The notes beneath the pieces were generated by a model. That model had not been told where the DNA came from and did no database searches. It saw only the letters and a program-made list of their open reading frames with translations. DNA of 7,125 bases from Maritimibacter sp. GTDB taxonomy: Bacteria > Pseudomonadota > Alphaproteobacteria > Rhodobacterales > Rhodobacteraceae. This document shows positions 1 through 5,798 of the stretch, one piece after another. A program made the translations under genes and the position numbers. The stretch lies in assembly GCA_020441225.1 (NCBI GenBank), contig JAGRMP010000211.1:1-7125 (forward strand), read 5' to 3'. Position 1 is the first letter of the stretch. Each line of letters opens with the position of its first letter.

Positions 1-785
1 GTCCAGCCGGGCAGGTCGAGTTCTTGCTCGACCTCGTCTTCGAGCGCGTATTTGTCGAGGAAGGCCATGAGGACGCGGCGGCGCTGTTCCTCGTTGGCGG
101 GCGGGTGGGCGCCGAGATAGCTGCGGATCCGCTTGATCCCTTCCTTGGCGATGATCTTGCTCAGGATGTCGAACCCGCCCATGAGCTGGACCTCGGGAGC
201 GAGCCCGGTGACGCTGTGCATCACTTCCGGCCAGATCAGCGGCGTATCCTCGTTGCACCATACGGTGATCGGCGCGTCGGGGTTGGCGGCGCGGATGTCG
301 CGCACCATGTCGGACCAGACCAGCGTATCGGGGTCGATCCCGGCGGCGTATTCGGCGAACGGCGCCTGCTGCAGCCGCGCGTGCAGCGCCGGCACGAAGG
401 TGGCGGGGTTGCGCACGGCGAGGAAGAACTCGACCGGCGTGTCCGGAAACAGATTGGCGAGCGCGAGCGAGGCCGCGCCCGCGCGCGGGTAGAGCCGGCC
501 CGCCCGCAGTGCGCCGGGGTGGTTCGACAGGAAATAGGGGTTCGACAGCACCAGCCGTTCGGTGTCGTCGGCCTCGAGGATCTGTTCGAGCAGCACGTCC
601 TGGGTGTCGGGGCTGGCCCGGCCCCCTTTCAGTTTCTCGAGCACCTGGTTGATGAGCTGCCGGTACCGACCCGGTCCGGGCACCGCGACATTTTCGGCGA
701 GCAGGGTCTTGGTATTTTTCAGCAGCGACCGGACGAGTTGGTCGTCGTCGGTTTCATGCACGCCGAGATGGAACGAAATACGCAT
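1..785 (-). CDS. Uncharacterised protein, degenerate sulfotransferase-like N-terminus (partial)
   Basis: An open frame on the minus strand enters at the left window edge and starts at an ATG at 785; an in-frame ATG at 794 is the alternative, and an in-frame stop lies upstream at 852-854. About 261 residues are visible and the C-terminus is cut off. I prefer 785 because the protein then begins MRISFHLGVH, the usual edge of such a fold; neither ATG has a convincing ribosome site. Numbering below is from the ATG at 794. The start (FHLGVHETDDD, 8-18, followed by LLKN and VPGPGRYR) has the layout of a sulfotransferase P-loop region, HxGxxKTGTT. However, the KTGTT residues that hold the sulfate donor are replaced by ETDDD. 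AVRNPATF (126-133) sits where the second nucleotide-binding segment (RxP...S) would be, without the serine. Later landmarks are TVWCNEDTP (177-185) and an acidic, Glu/Asp-rich tail around 249-260. There is no signal peptide or membrane segment, so it is probably cytoplasmic. I know similar sequences only as hypothetical roseobacter proteins. Being a gene is well supported by strong codon bias; the fold is inference. Confidence 0.8.
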   Translation of the reverse strand, partial: MRISFHLGVHETDDDQLVRSLLKNTKTLLAENVAVPGPGRYRQLINQVLEKLKGGRASPDTQDVLLEQILEADDTERLVLSNPYFLSNHPGALRAGRLYPRAGAASLALANLFPDTPVEFFLAVRNPATFVPALHARLQQAPFAEYAAGIDPDTLVWSDMVRDIRAANPDAPITVWCNEDTPLIWPEVMHSVTGLAPEVQLMGGFDILSKIIAKEGIKRIRSYLGAHPPANEEQRRRVLMAFLDKYALEDEVEQELDLPGW

Positions 786-852
786 GTTGTGCATAGAGCC
801 GCACAAATGCGTGGGATTCGCGGCAATATCTCGGCTTTTCTGGACAGTTGGT

Positions 853-872
853 TAGGATTCCCCTAGGGATTC
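853..872 (+). repeat. Direct repeat TAGGATTC / TAGGGATTC in the fbpB leader
   Basis: TAGGATTC (853-860) is repeated nearly exactly as TAGGGATTC (864-872). The second copy overlaps the perfect 8 bp palindrome CCCTAGGG (861-868). Its AGGGA (865-869) also serves as the Shine-Dalgarno sequence, 6 nt before the ATG at 876. A protein or RNA structure at the palindrome would therefore compete with ribosome access. The repeat itself is directly visible; a regulatory role is speculation. I saw no TGA-N9-TCA (RirA-type) operator and no Irr box in the 785-875 intergenic region. Confidence 0.4.
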
Positions 873-875
873 GAT

Positions 876-2546
876 ATGGTTGACCAAAACGCTCAAGTTT
901 CAGCCCCCGCGGCAGCCAACCGGATCCGCGACCGCCTGCCGACGCTGTGGTCCATCGGCGCGGTTGCGATCGGGCTCGCCGTGGTGGCGCCGATCCTGGC
1001 GATCCTGTGGTTGGCGCTCGCGCCCACCGAGAACGTCTGGCCGCACCTCTTGGCGACGGTCCTGCCGCGCTATCTGTCGAACACCGCGATCATAGCGGGC
1101 GCCGTCGCGCTGATCGCGGCGATGGTGGGGACCGGGAGCGCCTGGTATGTCGCGATGTACCGCTTTCCCGGGTCGCGCTGGCTGGAATGGCTGCTGCTCT
1201 TCCCGCTCGCCATCCCGGCCTATGTCGGCGCCTACGCGCTGGTCGACTTCCTGGAATATTCCGGCCCTGTCCAGACCGGGTTGCGCGGCGTTTTCGGCTG
1301 GGAGACCGCCCGCGACTACTGGTTCCCCGAGATCCGCTCGCGCTGGGCCGCCGTGGTCGTGCTCGCCGCCGCGCTCAACCCTTACGTCTACCTGATGGCG
1401 CGCACGGCGTTCCGCGAGCAATCGGGCGGGATCTACGAGGTCGCCCGGGCGCTCGGCTCCGGCCCGCTGGCGCGGTTCTGGCGCGTGGGGCTGCCGCTCG
1501 CCCGTCCCGCCATCGCCGCGGGAACGGCGATCGTGATGATGGAAACCGTGTCCGATTTCGGCGTGGTCGAGTTCTTTGCCGTCCAGACGCTCACCACCGG
1601 GATCTTTACCACCTGGCTGGAGCTCGGCAGCGCCGGCGGCGCGGCGCAGCTGTCGATGGTGATCCTCGGGCTCGTCCTGCTGCTTTTGGGGTTGGAAAAG
1701 GCGAGCCGGTCGAAGAGCCGCTTCTACCAGGGCGCGCGGCACCAGCGGCCGATCGAGACCATCCGGCTCACCGGTTGGCACGCCTGGCTGGCGACGGTAC
1801 TCTGCATCGTGCCCTTCGCGGTCGGCTTTCTGCTGCCGGTGGGCGTGATCGGCTGGCACGCGGCGGTCAACGCCGAGGGCTGGCTCGCGCCGGGCCTGCT
1901 CACCGCCCTGCGCAACACCCTGGTCGTTGGCGGCGCGGCCGCGGTGGTGACGGTGACGGCGGCGCTGTTCCTGACCTACGGGGTCAAACTGACCGCCTCG
2001 CGGCTGCCGCGCAAGATCACGCCGGTCACCACCATCGGCTATGCCGCCCCCGGCGCGGTGCTGGGCGTGGGCATCCTGATCCCGCTCGCCGCCGCCGACA
2101 ATGCCGTGGCCGACGCGATCTACGCCGTCACCGGCTGGGACCCCGGACTGGTGATGACCGGCACCGCCTTTGCCGTGGTCTACGCCTATTCGGTGCGCTT
2201 CTTCGCCATCGCCCAGGGCGCGGCCGAGGCGGCGATGGACCGGGTTTCGCCCTCGCTGCCGATGGCCGCCCGCTCGCTCGGCCGCACCGCCGGTGGCGCG
2301 CTGCGCGAGGTCTACGTGCCGCTGATCCGCGGCTCGGTCGGCACCGCGTTGCTGCTGGTCTTCGTCGACAGCGTCAAGGAACTGCCCGCGACGCTGCTGC
2401 TCAGGCCGTTCAACTACAACACGCTCTCGACCCGGGTCTACGAGAAAGCCTCGCTCGAACAGATCGGCCAGGCGGCCCCGGCGGCGATGCTGGTGATCGC
2501 GGTCGGGCTCGCGGCGGTGGCCCTCGCCGCGCGGGCCAGCAAGTGA
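876..2546 (+). CDS. fbpB: Iron(III) ABC transporter permease, FbpB/AfuB type
   Basis: This 556-residue inner-membrane permease moves ferric iron, delivered by a periplasmic binding protein, into the cytoplasm using ATP hydrolysed by a partner ATPase. Two copies of the binding-protein-dependent permease domain are fused in one chain, as is usual for FbpB/AfuB/HitB. Each has its own cytoplasmic ATPase-docking (EAA) loop: EVARALGSG near residues 188-196 and MAARSLGRT near 463-471. The first membrane span is roughly 24-48 and the second half begins near 304; about twelve spans are expected in total. The length matches the family. The start is fixed by AGGGA 6 nt before the ATG. The gene is divergent from the sulfotransferase-like gene and is followed by a tRNA gene 79 nt after its stop, so it appears to be transcribed alone. 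The binding protein (FbpA) and ATPase (FbpC) genes are not adjacent. A thiamine or other small-anion permease of the same superfamily is a less likely alternative. Family assignment is confident; the iron substrate is moderately so. Confidence 0.87.
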   Translation: MVDQNAQVSAPAAANRIRDRLPTLWSIGAVAIGLAVVAPILAILWLALAPTENVWPHLLATVLPRYLSNTAIIAGAVALIAAMVGTGSAWYVAMYRFPGSRWLEWLLLFPLAIPAYVGAYALVDFLEYSGPVQTGLRGVFGWETARDYWFPEIRSRWAAVVVLAAALNPYVYLMARTAFREQSGGIYEVARALGSGPLARFWRVGLPLARPAIAAGTAIVMMETVSDFGVVEFFAVQTLTTGIFTTWLELGSAGGAAQLSMVILGLVLLLLGLEKASRSKSRFYQGARHQRPIETIRLTGWHAWLATVLCIVPFAVGFLLPVGVIGWHAAVNAEGWLAPGLLTALRNTLVVGGAAAVVTVTAALFLTYGVKLTASRLPRKITPVTTIGYAAPGAVLGVGILIPLAAADNAVADAIYAVTGWDPGLVMTGTAFAVVYAYSVRFFAIAQGAAEAAMDRVSPSLPMAARSLGRTAGGALREVYVPLIRGSVGTALLLVFVDSVKELPATLLLRPFNYNTLSTRVYEKASLEQIGQAAPAAMLVIAVGLAAVALAARASK

Positions 2547-2570
2547 CGCCGGCCCCCGGGGCAGGGCAAG

Positions 2571-2580
2571 CGTTCGAACG
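2571..2580. repeat. Perfect 10 bp palindrome CGTTCGAACG
   Basis: CGTTCGAACG reads the same on both strands and lies 24 nt after the fbpB stop, just upstream of the proposed tRNA -35 element (2586-2591). It could be an operator half-pair for a dimeric regulator. It could also be chance, since short GC-rich palindromes are frequent at this base composition. Confidence 0.25.
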
Positions 2581-2585
2581 AAGCC

Positions 2586-2614
2586 TTGAACGGCGCGCGG
2601 CAAATGCCTAAACC
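2586..2614 (+). promoter_or_regulatory. Possible sigma-70 type promoter of the tRNA-Thr gene
   Basis: TTGAAC (2586-2591) and TAAACC (2609-2614) are separated by 17 nt and would start transcription a few bases before the mature tRNA at 2626. The -35 matches consensus at four of six positions and the -10 at only three. Alphaproteobacterial promoters often have poor -10 elements. Correct spacing and position directly upstream of a stable-RNA gene are the main support. Confidence 0.35.
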
Positions 2615-2624
2615 TAGCCGCGCG
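2594..2624. repeat. 8 bp perfect inverted repeat around the tRNA -10 region
   Basis: CGCGCGGC (2594-2601) and GCCGCGCG (2617-2624) are exact inverted copies separated by a 15 nt A/T-richer spacer. The spacer contains the candidate -10 element, and the right arm ends one base before the tRNA 5' end at 2626. It could be a hairpin closing the fbpB transcript, although there is no T-run. It could also be a 5' leader structure processed by RNase P, or a protein site over the promoter. Confidence 0.4.
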
Positions 2625-2625
2625 T

Positions 2626-2701
2626 GCCCCTATAGCTCAGCTGGTAGAGCATCTGATTTGTAATCAGAGGGTCGGGAGTTCGAGTCTCTCTGGGGGCACC
2701 A
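2626..2701 (+). tRNA. tRNA-Thr (anticodon UGU)
   Basis: The 76 nt sequence folds into a complete cloverleaf. The acceptor stem is GCCCCTA/TGGGGGC (one G-T pair), the D stem is GCTC/GAGC, and the anticodon stem is TCTGA/TCAGA around the loop TTTGTAA. The T arm is GGGAG/CTCTC with loop TTCGAGT. The anticodon is TGT at 2659-2661, which decodes the threonine codon ACA. The discriminator base is A and the 3' CCA is encoded in the gene (2699-2701). ACA is rare in this GC-rich genome, so this is a low-demand isoacceptor. No second copy of its 3' end is visible in the window, so there is no sign that it currently serves as an integration site. Confidence 0.97.
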
Positions 2702-2730
2702 CAAGCAATTGAAATCGCAGTGAAATGAGT

Positions 2731-2746
2731 GACGCGCGAAAGCGTC
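2731..2746. repeat. Small hairpin GACGC-GCGAAA-GCGTC downstream of tRNA-Thr
   Basis: A 5 bp perfect stem with a six-base GCGAAA loop begins 29 nt after the tRNA CCA end. Its right arm overlaps by two bases the left arm of the longer hairpin at 2745-2781, so the two cannot both form completely. It is a possible processing or termination structure of the tRNA transcript. No T-tract follows. Confidence 0.3.
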
Positions 2747-2781
2747 CGTCCGACTGTCCGAGCCCGTCCGAGTCGGACGGA
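2745..2781. repeat. 11 bp inverted repeat with GTCCG-rich arm and loop
   Basis: TCCGTCCGACT (2745-2755) and AGTCGGACGGA (2771-2781) are exact inverted copies around a 15 nt loop. The pentamer GTCCG occurs four times in the left arm and loop, starting at 2744, 2748, 2756 and 2766, so alternative pairings are possible. The position between convergent transcription units suggests a bidirectional transcript-ending structure, but no U-run follows on either strand. The inverted repeat is directly visible; the function is inference. Confidence 0.45.
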
Positions 2782-2953
2782 AGGTCGGCGCGGCGTCCTC
2801 CAGGCGCAGCGGGTCGGCGAGGGTGAGGCCGCCGAGCAGGTCGGTGAGATTACCCACGGAGGCGGGGTCGGTCCGGGCCCCAAGGGCGAGGACGTCGAGC
2901 GCCCGACGCAGGATCGCCGGCGCCTCTCGCGGCAGTTTTCCGGCAAGCGCGGG
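2770..2953 (-). pseudogene. Probable decayed coding remnant, identity unknown
   Basis: On the minus strand, the frame opening just after an in-frame TGA at 2954-2956 reads as plausible protein: LPREAPAILRRALDVLALG, then a stretch containing NLTDLLGGL and DPLRLEDA. About 90 percent of these codons end in G or C, and the helical, leucine/alanine-rich pattern looks like real protein. It has no convincing start or ribosome site. Its frame then runs through the GTCCG repeats into the antisense of the tRNA, where no genuine gene would end. The simplest reading is the tail of a former gene that has lost both its front and its stop. I do not recognise the family. The alternative is chance openness in GC-rich DNA. 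Confidence 0.28.
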
Positions 2954-3010
2954 TCAAACCGATCCCCGCAGATCGTGGTTCTCCGGGATTGGCGTCACGC
3001 GCCGACGGGG

Positions 3011-3403
3011 TCAGCCGAAATCGAGGAAGGCTTTCAAGAGGTCCTCGCGGTTGAGCATTCCCACCAGCAGCCCGTGGCGGGTGACCGGATAGGTGCGGAA
3101 CGGCTTTTCGATGAAGGCCTCGGCGGCGGTGACGATATCGGTCTCGACATCGAACGTATCGACCTCGGTCGTGCAATACTGCTCGACCGTGCCGCTCCAC
3201 TGCCGGTAATAGCTGGCGTTCAGCGCCGAGCGGAAGCAATCCTTCTGCGACAGGATCCCGACGAGCGCGCCCTTGTCGTCGACCACAGGCACCGCGGCCC
3301 AGCCGGTATCGACGAAGAGCGCCACGGCCTCGCGGATCGGGATGTGCAGCCGGGTGGTCGGGAACTCGGTCTGCATGACGCTGTCGATATGCTGTTCAGC
3401 CAT
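3011..3403 (-). CDS. Two-CBS-domain protein at the end of the nqr operon
   Basis: A 130-residue soluble protein made of little more than a pair of CBS domains. CBS1 runs from about 5 to 60 (IDSVM, then WAAVPVVDDKGALVGILSQKD) and CBS2 from about 75 to 128 (FRTYPVTRHGLLVGMLNRED). Such pairs fold into a cleft that typically binds AMP, ATP, SAM or NADH-like nucleotides and acts as a sensor for a partner protein. No catalytic, membrane or DNA-binding domain is attached, so it would have to act in trans. The start is fixed by a strong GGGGAGGAG just before the ATG. Its first 8 nt overlap the end of nqrM, which implies translational coupling. As the last gene of a sodium-pump operon it may tune NQR to nucleotide or redox state; that role is inference from position only. 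The CBS assignment is confident. Confidence 0.93.
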   Translation of the reverse strand: MAEQHIDSVMQTEFPTTRLHIPIREAVALFVDTGWAAVPVVDDKGALVGILSQKDCFRSALNASYYRQWSGTVEQYCTTEVDTFDVETDIVTAAEAFIEKPFRTYPVTRHGLLVGMLNREDLLKAFLDFG

Positions 3404-3575
3404 CTGTCTCCTCCCCGGATTGAGCGGTCTTGCGCGGGCAGACCTCGCAGGCCCCGCCGCCGACGCAGGCGAGCCCGCCGCAGGAGCCCTGGGGCGGGCG
3501 CCCGGTCAGCATCAGCCCCGCCGCCAGCCCGAGAAAGGCGACGAGAAAGATGGCGAGGGCGAAGAGGAATTCCAT
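3396..3575 (-). CDS. nqrM: Na+-NQR maturation protein NqrM (DUF539 family)
   Basis: A 59-residue gene, easily missed because of its size. It has an N-terminal membrane anchor (about residues 3-23, a run of Leu, Ala, Phe and Val) and a short tail with four cysteines, C32, C37, C43 and C46. The family hallmark GSCGGL is at 30-35. In Vibrio, NqrM is required for assembly of a functional NQR complex, and its cysteines are thought to deliver iron to the site between NqrD and NqrE. The start is supported by TAGGAG 6 nt before the ATG; this ribosome site overlaps the TAG stop of apbE, leaving 9 nt between the genes. The 3' end overlaps the CBS gene by 8 nt. Cysteine spacing (C-x4-C-x5-C-x2-C) differs from the Vibrio protein as I remember it, but the number is the same. 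Context and motif together make the call strong. Confidence 0.92.
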   Translation of the reverse strand: MEFLFALAIFLVAFLGLAAGLMLTGRPPQGSCGGLACVGGGACEVCPRKTAQSGEETDG

Positions 3576-3584
3576 GGGTGGCTC

Positions 3585-4568
3585 CTAGGCCAGGTGAGCG
3601 GCGAAATCGCCGGTTATGACGCGGGCGAGACCCGAGCCGTCGCGCAGGAGGAACAGTGCCGGGAGAGCTTGCGCGCGGGCCAGCGCAGGGCCTGCCTCGG
3701 GACCGGCGGCCATCAACGCGGTGGCCCAGCCGTCGGCTTCCATCGCGGTCGGGGCGAGCACCGAGACCGAGGCGATGGCGCCCGCGACCGGCGCGCCGGT
3801 CTCGGGGTCGATGATATGGCTGTAGCGGCGGTCGTCGAGCGTATAGCCGTTCTCACGGTCGCCCGAGGTGGCGACGGCGGTGCCGTCGAGCGCCAATACG
3901 TCCGCGATCCCGGCAACTTCGGGGCGCGGGTCCTCGATGCCGATCTGCCAGGCGCGGCCTTCGGGGTGGCGGCCGGCAGCGATGACCTCGCCGCCCAGGT
4001 CAACGAAGAAATCTGCGTGCCCGGCGGCGCGGACGAGGGCCGCGAGCCCGTCGAGCGCATATCCCTTGGCGATGCCGCAGAGATCGAGCGTGAGGCGCGC
4101 ATCGGGTTTCACCAGCGCCTCGGGGGTCAGCTCAAGCGCGCGCCAGTCGGCGGGCCCGTCCCCGGCGATCGGGCCGAAGCCCCAGCGGGCGACCAGCGGC
4201 CCGACGGTCGGGTCGAAATGCCCGGCCGACGCGGCGGCGAGGTCGCGGGCGGCCCGGGCGACGTGGAGCAGATCGGGCGGTGCGGCGCAGGCCCCGGCGC
4301 CGGCGCGGTTGAACCGGGTGAGGTCGCTGTCGGCGCGATAGGGCGACATCTGCCGGTCGACCCGGTCGAGGAGCGCCTGCACGGGGGCGACGAGACCGGC
4401 CGCCCCGGCGCCCGCGGGCAGGGTGATCCGCCAGCCGGTGGCAAAGGCGGTGCCGGTGACGGTCTCGACCGCGGGCGCGCCGCTCGCGAGCGCGGGGGCG
4501 GCCAGCGCGGCGCAGGAGGTGCCGAGGAAAGCGCGGCGGGTGAAGGGTTTGGGCGAAGCGATTGTCAT
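3585..4568 (-). CDS. apbE: FAD:protein FMN transferase ApbE
   Basis: This 327-residue exported enzyme uses FAD to attach FMN through a phosphoester bond to threonine in target proteins; in NQR operons these are NqrB and NqrC. Visible family motifs in order: MSPYRADSDLTRFN (74-87), FDPTVGPLV (118-126), LDLCGIAKGYALD (161-173), VDLGGEV (189-195), AVATSGD (231-237), YSHIIDPETGAPV (249-261) and MEADGWATALM (276-286). The last holds the Asp and Thr expected to bind the metal. The start carries a twin-arginine signal, TRRAFLG (10-16), then an alanine-rich stretch with a likely cleavage near ALA-S (26-29), so export in folded form through Tat is predicted. Cys164 stands where many family members have Gly or Ser. 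The start lies 3 nt after the nqrF stop, with only a weak ribosome site (GGGATC), so translation probably follows from nqrF. Length is typical. Confidence 0.96.
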   Translation of the reverse strand: MTIASPKPFTRRAFLGTSCAALAAPALASGAPAVETVTGTAFATGWRITLPAGAGAAGLVAPVQALLDRVDRQMSPYRADSDLTRFNRAGAGACAAPPDLLHVARAARDLAAASAGHFDPTVGPLVARWGFGPIAGDGPADWRALELTPEALVKPDARLTLDLCGIAKGYALDGLAALVRAAGHADFFVDLGGEVIAAGRHPEGRAWQIGIEDPRPEVAGIADVLALDGTAVATSGDRENGYTLDDRRYSHIIDPETGAPVAGAIASVSVLAPTAMEADGWATALMAAGPEAGPALARAQALPALFLLRDGSGLARVITGDFAAHLA

Positions 4569-4571
4569 GGG

Positions 4572-5798
4572 TCAGATCCCGAAATCGTCGTTGAAGATGG
4601 TGTGGCGTTCAACCCCGAGCTGGTCGAGCATCCGCAGCACCGCCGAGATCATCACCGGCGGGCCGCAGAGGTAGTATTCGCAATCCTCGGGCGCCGGGTG
4701 ACGCTTCATATGCGCGCGCACGATCTCGTGGATGAAGCCGGTCTCGCCGGTCCAGCGGTCGCCCGGCGCGGGGTCGGAGAGCGCGGGCGTCCAGGTGAAA
4801 TTGGGGTGCTTTTCGGCGATCCCCTCGAACTCGTCGGTGTAGAACAGATCGGCCACGGTTCGGGCGCCGTAGAAATAGGACATCTTCCGCTTGGTGCCCT
4901 TGCCGATCTGCTCGTGGATCATCGCCCGGAGCGGCGCCATGCCGACGCCGCCGCCGATGAAGACCATGTCGGCCTGGGTGTCCTGGACGTGGAACTCGCC
5001 GAAGGGCCCAGAGACGCCGACGGTGTCGCCGGGCTTGAGCGAGAACAGATAGGACGAGACCCGGCCGGGCGGCATCTCCTGTTCCCGGCCCGCGGGCGGC
5101 ACGGCGAGGCGGATATTGAACACGACCCGGTTCAGCGCCGCGTCCTCGGGCCGGCAGGCGACCGAATAGGCCCGGGTGACGGGCCGGGTCGAGGTGGCGG
5201 TGAGCGTGTCCCAGCCGGCGATCTGCCAGGCCTCGGCAAAGGCGTCGGGCACGTCGATGTCGTTGAAATCCATCGCATAGGGCGGCGCCGTGACCTGCAT
5301 GAACCCGCCCGCGCGATATTTGAAATCGTGCCCCTCGGGCAGTTCGAACACCAGCTCGCGAATGAGCGGCGCCATCATCGTGTTGGACACCAGCCGCGCG
5401 GTGACGGTCTCGGCATCGAGCGCGTCGCCCGGCACTTCGACATCGACCGGCCCGCGCAGGGAGGTCTGGCAGGCGAGGCGCATGTTGGCGCGGCGCTCGG
5501 CGGCGGAGAGCACGCCTTTCTCGGTGGCGATCGCCTCGCCGCCGCCGGGGCCGGTGACGGTGATCCGGCAGAGCCCGCAGGTGCCCGAGCCGCCGCATCC
5601 CGCGGGGATGCCGATGCCCGCGCCGTGCAGCACGCCGAGCAGCTTGTCGCCGCGCTTGGCTTCGATCGTGGTGGTGTCGTTCACCGTGACGGTGAGCGCG
5701 CCCTCGGGCACGAGCTGGCGCCTTGCGATCAGGAGCCCGATGGTAAGGGCGAGGACGATGAGGATGATAACGGCGCTGCCGACGACAATTTCACTCAT
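4572..5798 (-). CDS. nqrF: Na+-translocating NADH:quinone reductase subunit F
   Basis: A 408-residue electron-entry subunit: it oxidises NADH in the cytoplasm and passes electrons from FAD to a 2Fe-2S cluster and on to the membrane part of the sodium pump. Residues 5-24 form one membrane anchor. A plant-type ferredoxin domain follows, with cluster ligands C68, C74, C77 (C-x5-C-x2-C) and C110. The reductase part has the FAD motif RAYS at 209-212, the NADH site GGGVGMAPLR at 282-291, and the C-terminal CGPP (378-381) with the closing NDDFG. All catalytic features of the family are intact and the length matches Vibrio NqrF. The start is the ATG at 5798, within the overlapping ATGA shared with the nqrE stop. 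The open frame upstream of it is only the shadow of nqrE. The ribosome site (GGTGG) is weak, so coupling to nqrE is likely. Confidence 0.98.
   Translation of the reverse strand: MSEIVVGSAVIILIVLALTIGLLIARRQLVPEGALTVTVNDTTTIEAKRGDKLLGVLHGAGIGIPAGCGGSGTCGLCRITVTGPGGGEAIATEKGVLSAAERRANMRLACQTSLRGPVDVEVPGDALDAETVTARLVSNTMMAPLIRELVFELPEGHDFKYRAGGFMQVTAPPYAMDFNDIDVPDAFAEAWQIAGWDTLTATSTRPVTRAYSVACRPEDAALNRVVFNIRLAVPPAGREQEMPPGRVSSYLFSLKPGDTVGVSGPFGEFHVQDTQADMVFIGGGVGMAPLRAMIHEQIGKGTKRKMSYFYGARTVADLFYTDEFEGIAEKHPNFTWTPALSDPAPGDRWTGETGFIHEIVRAHMKRHPAPEDCEYYLCGPPVMISAVLRMLDQLGVERHTIFNDDFGI

Larger units (their letters stand above)
2702..3010. other. 309 bp without an intact gene, between tRNA-Thr and the CBS gene
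   Basis: The plus-strand tRNA and the minus-strand nqr operon converge on this gap, so both transcripts should end here. I see two adjoining stem-loops at 2731-2746 and 2745-2781 and a probable decayed coding stretch on the minus strand at about 2770-2953. There are also weak short stems, such as GGCG/CGCC at 2991-3003, just past the CBS stop, and CGATC/GATCG at about 2960-2975. None is followed by a clear T-run in either direction, so no intrinsic terminator can be called with confidence. Confidence 0.6.

Noticed and set aside
24..866. Plus-strand open frame of 280 codons at the left end
   Set aside because: The minus strand of the same stretch encodes a more natural protein with balanced composition and a conserved-looking N-terminus. 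The plus frame is its shadow and ends just before the fbpB start.
795..875. Iron-responsive operator (Fur, RirA or Irr) between the divergent genes
   Set aside because: No TGA-N9-TCA element, Irr box or Fur-like inverted repeat was found by eye in this interval.
900..2603. Long open frames opposite and out of frame with fbpB (minus 900-2603 and plus 947-2611)
   Set aside because: Both are Arg/Gly/Asp-rich shadows without recognisable domains; fbpB in the third frame has clear membrane spans and two EAA motifs.
2626..2781. Possible integration site of a genomic island at tRNA-Thr
   Set aside because: No integrase gene and no second copy of the tRNA 3' end are visible in the window, so there is no direct support.
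2630..2857. Minus-strand open frame ending with the peptide RDSNSRPSDYKSDALPAEL
   Set aside because: The peptide is the antisense translation of the tRNA-Thr gene, a well-known false protein seen wherever a tRNA is annotated as coding. Only the upstream half may be a genuine remnant.
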